NCBI GenBank assembly: GCA_963782885.1
Contig: CAWALL010000013.1
Span: forward strand, 248,001-312,000
DNA length: 64,000 nucleotides
Source of the DNA: DATAOG01 sp963782885
GTDB lineage: Bacteria > Pseudomonadota > Alphaproteobacteria > Geminicoccales > Geminicoccaceae
Direction of reading: 5' to 3'
The first letter of the stretch is position 1, and each line of letters starts with the position of its first letter. The translations under genes were made by a program, and so were the position numbers. Below are positions 52,150-60,726 of this stretch, in pieces. The notes beneath the pieces were generated by a model. It worked only from the letters and a program-made list of their open reading frames with translations. It searched no databases and had not been told where the DNA came from.

Positions 52150-52510
52150 TGCAATGCGATCGTGGCGTCAACAGCCCGGCCGCTCGGGGCGAGGCCGCAT
52201 GTCACAGCGGGGCGTTGACCATGGAGGGCCAGTCATTGCGGCCGGCTGAGCACCACGGCATCCCATACCTGGCAGTGCGATCGCAGCCATCTCCCGGCTC
52301 CTGCAGCCGACGCTCCTGGCGGATCTTGTAAGATGGCCGACAGCGGATTTCAACCCATAAGGATATAACGCGCCGCATATTTCACTTATGGGCGGAACCA
52401 GCCGCAGACATTTCCAAACTGCCAGGCGCCACGAATGCCGCCGCCGACCATCGCTCTTGCGCCCGGCGGCCGTACGGCTACGCTGACTGCGCAGATGGCG
52501 AGGGAGCGAC
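52150..52510. other. Divergent intergenic region
   Basis: A 361-bp gap between the GspC-like gene (minus) and the secreted protein gene (plus). It includes an AT-rich stretch at 52330-52390 (GGATATAACGCG...CATATTTCAC) likely to contain promoters for both. No gene or conserved RNA recognised. Confidence 0.5.
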
Positions 52511-53125
52511 ATGTCGGGCATGTGGTCACGCGTCGGAATCGCGCTGATAGGGCTATGGCTGCTGGCCGCGCCGGTGGCCGCAGAGGAGATTCGGGACTGG
52601 CCCTGCCATCAGCCGTATGCCGAACGCTTCGCCGCCGAGGACATCTGGGGCGGACGACTGCCCGGGCCGCTGCCGGCGGACTGGCAGGCCGATGCCGGGG
52701 TGCGCGAGGTGGTCGCGTTTGCCGCCAACCCGGAGAACACGCCGAACCAGGGCGGCGCCGAGATCCGGACGTTCGCCGATCGGCTCGGGCCCGACCGGCG
52801 GCCGGCCCTGCTCGGGGTGTTCGCCGGTCTCCTCGAGGAGTTCGATACCCAGCGCGAAATTGTAATTGAGGGGGTGCGCGATTCGGTCGTGCGCGCTAAG
52901 ATCATTCGCGAAGCGGTCGACAAGAACGAGGCGGCGCTCGCCGCGCTGCCAACCGAGGCCGGGTCCGACACCGAGCAGCAACGCAAGGGCCATCAGGAGG
53001 CGCGCTTCTGGAATGATCGCAACATGGACGACGCGCTCGACGAGGCCCGGTTCCTCTGCCACCGCTACGGCTATCTGGAAGAGAAGCTACGGCGTCTGAG
53101 CGCCGCGATCCACGCGGCGTGGTGA
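52511..53125 (+). CDS. Exported hypothetical protein
   Basis: A 204-residue protein with a clear signal peptide (IALIGLWLLAAPVAA, cleaved near residue 24) and a mostly helical mature part. Two Cys (WPCHQPYAERF and FLCHRYGYLEE) at opposite ends could form a disulfide, in line with periplasmic location. The C-terminal half is rich in Glu/Arg heptads. It sits just before, and in the same direction as, the PQQ dehydrogenase gene (71 bp gap); a link to that enzyme is possible but untested. Confidence 0.7.
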   Translation: MSGMWSRVGIALIGLWLLAAPVAAEEIRDWPCHQPYAERFAAEDIWGGRLPGPLPADWQADAGVREVVAFAANPENTPNQGGAEIRTFADRLGPDRRPALLGVFAGLLEEFDTQREIVIEGVRDSVVRAKIIREAVDKNEAALAALPTEAGSDTEQQRKGHQEARFWNDRNMDDALDEARFLCHRYGYLEEKLRRLSAAIHAAW

Positions 53126-53196
53126 GGGTTTTTCAAGGCTCGGCCGATCCGGAAACCGGACGGTCCTGACAATTGTTGCCATGGGGGACAAAGACG

Positions 53197-54888
53197 ATGC
53201 GCTACTCCTGCTGGTTGGTGACCACAGCCCTGGCCCTGGCGTTCAGCCAAGCCGCCTGTACGACCCAGGACACGAAGATGCAGTCCGACAAGATGATGTC
53301 GATGGCCGACAGCGGAAGCGGCTGGCCGGTCTACGGCGGCGATCTGTCGAACACGCGCTACGTCGCCAGTGACGAGATCAACGCCGGTAACGTCAAGGAC
53401 CTGCATCTGAAGTGGATTTTCCAGACCGGCGTGCTCGGCTCCTTCGAGACCACGCCGATTGTCGAGGACGGCGTGATGTACATCACGACGCCCTACAACC
53501 ACGTGTTCGCGGTCGACGCCGCCACCGGCAAGGAGCTCTGGCACTACGAGCACAAGCTCGGCACCACCATCTTCTGCTGCGGCCCGAACAACCGCGGGGT
53601 GGCACTCGCCGACGACAAGGTCTACATGGCGACCCTCGATGCGACGCTGGTCGCGCTCGACAAGAAGACCGGCGACGTCGTCTGGGAGACCGAGATCGCC
53701 GACCCGGAGTTCGGCTATTCCGAGACGGTCGCCCCGGTGGTCTACAAGGACAAGCTGATCCTCGGCATCTCGGGCGCGGAGTACGGCATCCGCGGCTTCA
53801 TCAGCGCCTACGACAAGGACAGCGGCAAGCTGGTCTGGCGCTGGCACACGATCCCCGAGCCCAACGAGGTCATGCCCGACGGCACCAAGGGCTGGTACGG
53901 CACGTTCAAGAACACGGCCGACGGCATCAACCCGCTGCACCGCGACATCGCCGCGGAGAAGAAGGCGATGGGCAAGTACGCCGACGCCTGGAAGCGCGGC
54001 GGCGGCTCGAACTGGATGACCAACGCGATCGACCCCGAGCGCGGCCTCTTGTTCGCCACGATCGGCAATCCCTCGCCCGATCTCTACGCGCAGATTCGGC
54101 CGGGCGACAACCGCTGGACCGAATCGCTGGTTGCCCTCAACCTCGACACCGGCAAGCTGGTCTGGGGCTATCAATACGTGCCGCACGACCCCTGGGACCT
54201 GGACGCGGTCTCGCCACCGATCCTGGCCGACGTCAAGGGCAAGGACGGCCAGACCGTGCCGGGCGTGATCACCGGCGGCAAGACCGGCTGGGTCTACGTC
54301 CACGACCGGGAGACCGGCGAGCTGATCCGCCGCTCGGACGCGATGATCCCGCAGGAGAACCTGTTCGCGCAGCCGACCGAGGCCGGCGTCCGCATGCTGC
54401 CGGGCGCCAATGGCGGCGTCGAGTGGTCGCCCGGCTCGTTCAACCCGAACACGCGCTTGGTCTACTACGACAACCTGCACCAGCCGATGACCTACACGGT
54501 CAAGAAGGAGCCCTGGCAGAAGGGCAAGCTGTGGCTGGGCGGCGCCTTCACCGCGATCCCGGGCGAGGACCAGTGGGGCAACGTGTCCGCGGTCAACGTC
54601 GACACCGGCAAGATCGCCTGGCAGGCGCGGAGCGAGGATCCGATGATCGGCGGCACCCTGACCACCGGCGGCAATCTCGTGTTCGCGGGCGAGGGCGACG
54701 GCAGCTTCAACGCCTACAATGCCACGACCGGCGAGAAGCTCTGGTCGTTCCAGGCAGGCGCCGGCGTCAACTCGGCGCCGATGTCGTTCACGCTCAACGG
54801 CAAGCAGTACGTGGAAGTTGCCGCCGGCGGCAACTTCCAGCTCAACTACAAGCTCGGCGACAGCGTGCTGGTGTTCGCCCTCGACTAA
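53197..54888 (+). CDS. PQQ-dependent alcohol dehydrogenase (quinoprotein), putative lanthanide type
   Basis: 563 residues from ATG 53197, with an N-terminal signal ending in a lipobox-like SQAAC. An eight-bladed beta-propeller quinoprotein. Vicinal cysteines C127-C128 (IFCCGPNNRG) and the cofactor-site Glu (GAEYGIRGFIS) and Asn (IGNPSPDLY) are present. The catalytic Asp334 is in HDPWDLDAV with Asp336 two residues on. That D-x-D is the signature of lanthanide-dependent enzymes (XoxF, ExaF/PedH); calcium enzymes lack the second Asp. It would oxidise an alcohol in the periplasm. A blue copper gene follows. Confidence 0.9.
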   Translation: MRYSCWLVTTALALAFSQAACTTQDTKMQSDKMMSMADSGSGWPVYGGDLSNTRYVASDEINAGNVKDLHLKWIFQTGVLGSFETTPIVEDGVMYITTPYNHVFAVDAATGKELWHYEHKLGTTIFCCGPNNRGVALADDKVYMATLDATLVALDKKTGDVVWETEIADPEFGYSETVAPVVYKDKLILGISGAEYGIRGFISAYDKDSGKLVWRWHTIPEPNEVMPDGTKGWYGTFKNTADGINPLHRDIAAEKKAMGKYADAWKRGGGSNWMTNAIDPERGLLFATIGNPSPDLYAQIRPGDNRWTESLVALNLDTGKLVWGYQYVPHDPWDLDAVSPPILADVKGKDGQTVPGVITGGKTGWVYVHDRETGELIRRSDAMIPQENLFAQPTEAGVRMLPGANGGVEWSPGSFNPNTRLVYYDNLHQPMTYTVKKEPWQKGKLWLGGAFTAIPGEDQWGNVSAVNVDTGKIAWQARSEDPMIGGTLTTGGNLVFAGEGDGSFNAYNATTGEKLWSFQAGAGVNSAPMSFTLNGKQYVEVAAGGNFQLNYKLGDSVLVFALD

Positions 54889-54900
54889 GGGACCGGGCCG

Positions 54901-54932
54901 CCTGCCCGAACCCGTCCCTGCCCGAACCCGTC
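54901..54932 (+). repeat. 16-bp tandem repeat (two copies)
   Basis: CCTGCCCGAACCCGTC is repeated exactly in tandem directly after the dehydrogenase stop codon (54888), just before the strong hairpin. Probably arose by slippage; it may affect RNA processing between the two genes. Confidence 0.75.
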
Positions 54933-54941
54933 CATGTACAG

Positions 54942-54965
54942 CCGGGCCGTCGCGAGACGGCCCGG
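54942..54965 (+). terminator. Perfect hairpin between PQQ dehydrogenase and sulfocyanin genes
   Basis: CCGGGCCGTC and GACGGCCCGG form a perfect 10-bp GC-rich stem with a GCGA tetraloop, followed by TCCTTTC. It ends 22 bp before the sulfocyanin-gene start, overlapping the space ahead of its Shine-Dalgarno (GGAGG). It could partly terminate transcription or protect the dehydrogenase mRNA, giving unequal amounts of the two proteins. Confidence 0.6.
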
Positions 54966-54987
54966 TCCTTTCGGAGGACCTGAAGCG

Positions 54988-55566
54988 ATGAGACTGCCGA
55001 CGTTGATCCTGGCGCTGCTTGTCATCGGCTGGACTGCGGGCAGCTGGACAGCGGACGGCTGGGTCCGCGGCGCCGTCGCCGCCGAGAACCACGTCGTGCC
55101 GTCCTGGATGAAGGTCGACGCCGCCGACAAGTCGGTCGCGATGGACGTGGTCGCGGGCTTCAATCCCAACAACAGCAACTGGAACTACAACGGCTATCAC
55201 GACGGCGACATGACCGTGGTCCTGCCGCTCGGCTGGAGCGTGCGCATGACGTTGACCAATCACGACAGCGACGTGCCCCACAGCCTCGTGGTGATGGCGG
55301 ATCCGGGACCCGAGCATCTGCCGCTCCAGGCCGGGCACGACAAGGCGGCGTTCGCGCGCGCCTACTCCAAGAGTCCCGAGCAGGGCCTGTCGGCGGGCGA
55401 CCACGACGTAATCGCGTTCAAGGCCAAGGAGCCGGGCAAGTATCTCTGGTTCTGCGGCGTCCCGGGCCACGGCCAGAGCGGCATGTGGGTCCACCTCGAG
55501 GTCACCCCCGACGCCGAGGCCCCATACCTCCGGATCGCCAAGGGCGCCGAGCCCGGCCGGCCCTGA
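54988..55566 (+). CDS. Sulfocyanin-like type 1 copper protein
   Basis: 192 residues, start ATG 54988 with GGAGGACC upstream. A signal/anchor sequence occupies residues 1-32. Then a cupredoxin domain with WNYNGYHDGDMTVVLPLGWS and copper ligands H98 (VPHS), C156, H161 and M166 (WFCGVPGHGQSGMW). The pattern N-Y/F-N-G-Y and CGxPGHxxSGM is that of sulfocyanin (SoxE). It sits 100 bp after the PQQ dehydrogenase gene, so it is a plausible periplasmic electron acceptor in place of cytochrome c. Family assignment is from motif; the partnership is inference. Confidence 0.85.
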   Translation: MRLPTLILALLVIGWTAGSWTADGWVRGAVAAENHVVPSWMKVDAADKSVAMDVVAGFNPNNSNWNYNGYHDGDMTVVLPLGWSVRMTLTNHDSDVPHSLVVMADPGPEHLPLQAGHDKAAFARAYSKSPEQGLSAGDHDVIAFKAKEPGKYLWFCGVPGHGQSGMWVHLEVTPDAEAPYLRIAKGAEPGRP

Positions 55567-55593
55567 GCTGCCCGCCCCGACTTCGGACGCAGT

Positions 55594-55636
55594 CGCAACC
55601 AGGTCAACTCCGGCCGCAGCCGCAACCAGGTCAACT
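55594..55636 (+). repeat. Tandem direct repeat CGCAACCAGGTCAACT
   Basis: The 16-mer occurs at 55594-55609 and 55621-55636 (period 27), with partial similarity of the flanks (GGACGCAGT / GGCCGCAGC). It lies just downstream of the sulfocyanin gene in a gene-free gap. Confidence 0.65.
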
Positions 55637-55714
55637 TTCCCGCCGACACTCGACCGCGGCTGCTCGCCCCCGTTCGCGCCGGCCGGCTCTCCCTTTTCCC
55701 GCTTGGATCCGGGC

Positions 55715-55739
55715 ACGGATTCCCACGGTCGCATGGACC
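55715..55739 (+). repeat. Interspersed repeat, copy B (pair with 20748-20772)
   Basis: Same 25 bases and orientation as the first copy, again in a gap without genes and again followed by TTAAC words and a hairpin. Its neighbours differ (a copper protein and a GTPase gene here), so it is not a product of local duplication. Confidence 0.7.
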
Positions 55740-55752
55740 CGCCGGACATGGT

Positions 55753-55784
55753 CTTAACCAAGCAGTTGTTAACCTTGGGTTAAG
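55753..55784. terminator. Hairpin in convergent gap, overlapping a CtrA-type box
   Basis: CTTAACCAAG pairs with CTTGGGTTAAG (10 bp with one bulged G) around an 11-base loop. It could serve as a two-way terminator for the sulfocyanin gene and the minus-strand GTPase gene. The same bases include TTAA-N7-TTAA (55769-55783), the consensus for the alphaproteobacterial regulator CtrA, but no start codon is close by. Confidence 0.5.
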
Positions 55785-55859
55785 CCCGTCCCGCGTCGGC
55801 CCGGCCGGCACGCTCGGCCAAGGCCGTATCCTTCAAACGCTGGGGCGCGCGCTGCCGCC

Positions 55860-56897
55860 TCACGCGGCGGCGCCACCCTCCTCGGCCTGGCAGTGAAAGG
55901 CCGCGAGCGAGCCCTCGATCAGGGCCGGCGCGAGCCCGCGGACGATGAAGACGATGCGCGAGCGGCGGTCGTCGTCGGGCCAGCGATCGAGGTGGGCGGG
56001 CGGGTGGACGACGTGCTGGACGCCGTGGATCACGACCGGCGCCGGCAGGCCCGCGACGTTCAGGATACCCTTGACCCGTAGCACCTTCTGGCCGTGGGCA
56101 TGGAGCAGCATGGTCAGCCAGATGCCGAAAGCGGTCCAGTCGAGCGGCTGATCGAAGGTCAGGCAAAAGGCCCGGATGTCGTCGCCGTGCCGGTTCGGGT
56201 CGTGCCGATGCCGCCCGGCGGGCACCGCGTCGCTCAGCCAGCGGGCGACCTCGGCGCCCTTGCTCGCCGGATCGTAGACGTCGCTCGCCATCAGCGTTTC
56301 GGGGACCAGGGGATCCTTGGCGGCGTCCAGGATAGGCGCGGTCGGGTTGAGCCGGCGGAGGCCGGCCTCGAGCTCGACCACCGCCTCCGGGTCGGCGAGA
56401 TCGGTCTTGGTCACGACCAGGCGGTCGGCGACCGCGACCTGCTTGAGTGCTTCGGGATTGTCCCTGAGGTGGAGAAAACCGTTCACGGCATCGACTGTGG
56501 TGATGATGCTGCCGAGGCGGAAATGGTGGCGGAGCACCGGGTCGGCGGTCAGCGTCGAGACGATGGGCGCCGGGTCGGCGAGCCCGGTGGTCTCGATCGC
56601 GAGCCGCGTGAAGCGCGGCACGAGGCCCCGCTCGCGCTTGCTCAAGAGCGCCCGCATTGCCTCGGCGAGCTCGCCCCGGATCGTGCAGCAGACGCAGCCG
56701 CTCTGCAGGATCACGGTCTCGCCGTCGACCGGCTCGAGCAGCAGATGGTCGAGCCCGACCGCGCCGAACTCGTTGACCAGCACCGCGGTATTGGCGAGCG
56801 CTGGCGCCTTCAGCAGCCGGTTGAGCAGCGTCGTCTTGCCCGAGCCGAGAAAGCCGGTGATCAGGTTGACCGGGATCAGGCTCGCGTAGTCGGCCAT
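55860..56897 (-). CDS. CobW/COG0523-family GTPase (metal chaperone)
   Basis: A 345-residue G3E GTPase. It has Walker A GFLGSGKTTLLNRLL, the metal-binding CxCC motif in SGCVCCTIRGEL, IETTGLADPAP (switch), and TKTD guanine-specificity. The C-terminal CobW_C domain has a His-rich linker (PAGRHRHDPNRHGDD) that may hold zinc. Such proteins insert or allocate metals (Zn, Co). It ends in the convergent gap beyond the sulfocyanin gene, and 13 bp separate its start from the end of the large cyclase gene upstream. Confidence 0.92.
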   Translation of the reverse strand: MADYASLIPVNLITGFLGSGKTTLLNRLLKAPALANTAVLVNEFGAVGLDHLLLEPVDGETVILQSGCVCCTIRGELAEAMRALLSKRERGLVPRFTRLAIETTGLADPAPIVSTLTADPVLRHHFRLGSIITTVDAVNGFLHLRDNPEALKQVAVADRLVVTKTDLADPEAVVELEAGLRRLNPTAPILDAAKDPLVPETLMASDVYDPASKGAEVARWLSDAVPAGRHRHDPNRHGDDIRAFCLTFDQPLDWTAFGIWLTMLLHAHGQKVLRVKGILNVAGLPAPVVIHGVQHVVHPPAHLDRWPDDDRRSRIVFIVRGLAPALIEGSLAAFHCQAEEGGAAA

Positions 56898-56910
56898 GCG
56901 TTCGCTTCAG

Positions 56911-59900
56911 TCACCTCAGCTCGTCGAGCAGCGCCTTCGCGGTCTTCAGATCGAGGGTGTCGAAGCCCTCGGTGAACCGGTCGTACACTGGTGCCAGCAG
57001 GCTCTGGGCCTCCGTACGTCTACCCTGATGGGCCCACAGCCGGGCGAGGCTGGTCGCGGCACGCAGCTCGAAAAGCCTTGTCTGCTGCCGCCGAGCAACC
57101 GCCAGAGCCTGCCGAAAGCAGGCTTCGGCTCGGTCGACGGTTGAGGTCCTGCCTTCCTGCAACAGCAATGCGCCATGAAGGCGATGCAGCTCCGCCTCAA
57201 CCAAGCGCTCGCCCGTCTTGTCGGCAATTTCCAGCGCTTCGACGACCGCCGGGAGAGCCGGTCCGGGTTGGCCGGCTCGTTCATAGGCCTCAGTGAGCAA
57301 AGCGAGCCACCATGGTCGCGAGAGTTCCGCCCCCGTCGCACGCCAGGCGTCGATCCCCTCGCGGAGTTCCGCCACGCCCGCGGTCGTCTCGCCGGCGGCG
57401 GTCAGTGCCCACCCCCGAATGATCTTCCCTTCCGCCAGCCGATACGGGAATCCCAACTCGGTCGCGATGTCGATGGTCGCCTCTGCGTGCTCCCGCGCCG
57501 CCCGCACGTCGCGACGAGTTCGAATGGAAAATGGCTGTCCAAGCTACCGCACTCGCCAGGCTCGGAGGGTGTCCGAGCTGCCGAGCCAGAGCAAGCGAGG
57601 CGCCGCTTTGCGCCAGCGCTTGATCTCCGTGGCCGAGCAACAGCAGGCTCTCGGCACGCCAACAACCGCACGCCAGCGCGGGTTCCGAATACATCCCATA
57701 CCGAACGGCGATCGAGCCATGTTCCCGTGGGCGGTGGTGGGCGAGCACCTGCTCGAAATGCGTGCGGGCAGGGACGACCTGGCCTCGGAAATAAGCGATG
57801 CCTCCTCGCATGTACTCGGTGGTTGCGGCGAGGACGCCGGGGTCGCTGATGCGCTCGGCCAGCGAGGACCACTGCTCCAGCAGTTCCTCCGCCGCCTGAA
57901 ACTCCGCTCGCACGAACCGGCGCCCCCAAAGCCCAAAGAATACGGAAAATAATTGCGTAGCCTCGCCAACCTTCTGACACAACTCCCAGGCACGGACATA
58001 AGTACGCTCGGCCTCCGGAGATCCGCGCCCCTTCGTAACCGATTGAGCTTGGCCCAGTGGGACCAGGAGTTGGAGTTCCAGCTGTGCCCGATCATGCGAT
58101 TCCGGCAAGCTCTTGAGCAGTTCGAGGCCCCGATCGAAATCTGCGTTTGCCTCGGCATTGGCAGAGCGCTCGATGGCGCGCGCTCCTGCCTTTCGCCAAT
58201 GAGCAATGGCCTGTGCTGTGAGCCCGGCACCCGTGTAATGATGCGCCAGCAGCTCGGGTTCAGCTTCCACCGTATCGGGAAAGCGCTGCTCCAGAAACTT
58301 GGCAATCCGACCGTGCAGCTGCTGTCGCTTTGACCTGAGCAGCGACTGGTAGGCAGCGTCCTGGACCAAGGCATGCTTGAAGCTGTAGGTGGCGGCGGGC
58401 GGAATTCCGCGGCGGAAAATCAGCTCGGCCGCGGCGAGCTTGTTGAGGGCGGACACGAGTTCCGGCTCCCGGCGATCGGCGACCCCCGCAAGCAGAGAAA
58501 AGTCGAAGTCCCGACCGATACAGGCGGCGATCTGGGCGAGCGCCTTGACGTCGGGAATCCGGTCGAGGCGGGCCATCAAGGAATCGTGTAGCGACGCTGG
58601 GATGCTGGCTTCGCCGGTCTCCAGGACTGCCTTGGTCAGCTCCTCGACGAACAGCGGCACCCCATCGGTGCGCGCGATGATGCCATTGATCGTTTCGCTC
58701 GGCAAATGGTCACCACCGAGCCGCGCTACGATCGATTCGACTCCGGCGCGGCCGAGCCGGTTCAGGGTCAGGCCGGTGACGTGGGGATGGGCGGCGAGTG
58801 CCGGCTGCTGGTCCGGCCGACTGGTGAGCAGGATCAGCACGCGGGCCTCAGCGATCCGGTCCAGGCATTGCTCGATCAGCTCGAGCGTGGTCGGGTCGAT
58901 CCAGTGGGCGTCCTCCAGGACCACGAGGACAGCCTGCCGGGCCGCCAGCCCGCGCAGCTGCTCGGCAAGAGCGTGCATCGTGCGCGCCCGCTGCACCAGC
59001 GGGGTCAGGTCAAGGGGGCCGTAGCGCGCCGCGCCATCGACGCCGAGCAGATCGGCAATCAGGGGTGCGGTCTCGCGTCCGCCCGCCCGATCGAGCAGCG
59101 CCTCCAGCTTATCGAGCCTCGCGTCGGTCGGATCGTCGGTCGCGATCCCGGCCGCACGGGTCAGCTGCTGGATCACCGGCCACAGCGCGCTGTCGGCATG
59201 ATAGGGCGAGCACTGGTAGCGGATGCGCGCATGCGGCTCATCGGCCAGCGCATCGAGCAGCGCCCGGGTGAGCCGCGATTTGCCGATCCCGGCCTCAGCC
59301 ACCAAGAGGACACCCTGGCCCTCGCCGGCCTTGGCCTGAGTCCAGCGCTCGAGCAGCAGCGCCAGCTCCTGGTCGCGCCCGATCATCGGCAAGAGCGCGG
59401 GGCCGCTCTTCGCCTCGAAGCGGCTGACGGTCGATCGCTCGCCGGTGACCGCGAACGCCGCGATCGGCAGCGCGATCCCCTTCAACGGCTGCGCTCCCAG
59501 ATCCTCCAGCTCGAAGCCGGCGTCGAGCAGGCGCCGGGTCGCCTCGGCGATCACGACCTGGCCGGGCGCGGCCAGCCCTTGAAGGCGTGCCGAGAGGTTC
59601 GGCGTGTCGCCGACCACGGCCTGCTCCTGGGCAGCACCCTCACCGATCAGGTCGCCGACCACCACCAGCCCGGTCGCGATCCCGACCCGCGCCGACAAAG
59701 CCTCACCCGTGGGCGTGCTCAGCCTTGCGGTCGCCTCGGTCAGCGCCAGCCCGGCGCGCACCGCCCGCTCGGCGTCGTCCTCGTGCGCCTGCGGCCAGCC
59801 GAAATAGGCGAGCACGCCGTCGCCCATGAACTTGGCGACGAACCCTTCGAACCGCACGATCAGCCCGGCGCAGGTGTCCTGGTAGGCGCGGATCACCGCG

Positions 59901-60223
59901 CGCATGTCCTCGGGGTCGAGCCGCGCCGACAGCGCGGTCGAGCCCACCAGATCGACGAACATCACGGTCAGCTGCCGCCGCTCCGCCTCGGGTCGGATCG
60001 CCGGCTCTGGTGGCGCGGACGCAGGCGCGGGCGGCCCGACCGGGCCGTCCCTCAGCCCCTGAATCGACTTGAGCAGCAGCCGGCGGTGGCCGAGCGAGAC
60101 GCCGAGGTCCTTCAGGTCCTGGTCGGTGAGCTCCGGCAGGACCGCGGGCGCGATGTCGTTGTCGAGGAACGCCTGCGCGTAGCGCTCCAGCCCCAATTCC
60201 TGCAACCAAACCGCGATGTCCAA
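56911..60223 (-). CDS. SAM / nucleotidyl cyclase / AAA / TPR signalling protein, frameshifted near 57525
   Basis: Restored length is about 1104 residues. A SAM domain (residues 1-60, WLQELGLERYAQAFLDNDI) is followed by a class III cyclase domain with metal Asp91 (VMFVDLVGSTAL) and Asp135 (KFMGDGVLAYFG). Next is an AAA ATPase with AEAGIGKSRLTRALLD and VLEDAHWIDPTTL, then a long TPR region. The frame is lost near 57525 (IFHSN...) and resumes in RDVRAAREHAEATIDIATEL, running to the stop at 56911. The first part alone (57290-60223, 977 residues) includes cyclase and ATPase. The product is presumably cyclic AMP. It runs ahead of, and close to, the CobW gene. Confidence 0.85.
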
Positions 60224-60389
60224 CGACTTCCCCGGTCAACTTGGCCGCAGCCACAGTAGCAGCGTCGACCGGCTCCGGCCAGCCGTGCTCAGACTTTGTA
60301 AATCAATCGAGGCGGCGAAATAATGCCCATCGAAATCATTGGCGTTTTCCGCAGCGATTGCAGCGTTTCGGGCATTCTTTCACAAGCTC

Positions 60390-60713
60390 TCAGTCGCGCT
60401 CGAGCGCGGCGATCAGGTCCGGAGCGAGCGGGTCGCAGGTCCGCCCGGCCAGCCGCTCGGCCGCGGTCCACATGCCGACCAAGTCGGGCACGATCGCCTG
60501 GCGCCCGGTGGCCGCGCGCAGCACGTAGCTCTGGCCGGCAAAGTCGCCGAGCTTCAGGCCGTAGTGCCGGAGGATGCGGTTGGCGAGCGCGATTCGCCCG
60601 GCGCGCTCCTGGCGGCGGGTCGGCTGGACCAAGCCGCCCCGGATCGCCTCGGGCCCGGCAGCGGCGTCGGTCCAATGGGGACCCCCGCCGAGCACGCCGC
60701 ATAGACTGCACAT
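60390..60713 (-). CDS. Small CxxC hypothetical protein linked to polysaccharide deacetylase
   Basis: A 107-residue protein starting MCSLCGVLGGGPHW (C-x2-C at the very N-terminus). It then has basic helical sequence with RIALANRILRHYGLKLGDFA and YVLRAATGRQAIVPDLVGMW. Located 13 bp downstream of the polysaccharide deacetylase gene on the same strand, so likely co-transcribed. I know of similar short proteins next to such deacetylases, but no function is established. Confidence 0.65.
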   Translation of the reverse strand: MCSLCGVLGGGPHWTDAAAGPEAIRGGLVQPTRRQERAGRIALANRILRHYGLKLGDFAGQSYVLRAATGRQAIVPDLVGMWTAAERLAGRTCDPLAPDLIAALERD

Positions 60714-60726
60714 CGGGCTGAGGCCC

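Noticed and set aside
53071..55761. Very long open frame on the minus strand opposite the PQQ dehydrogenase
   Set aside because: It mirrors the codon pattern of the real plus-strand genes; high GC removes stop codons from the antisense frame and the translated sequence is repetitive and matches nothing.
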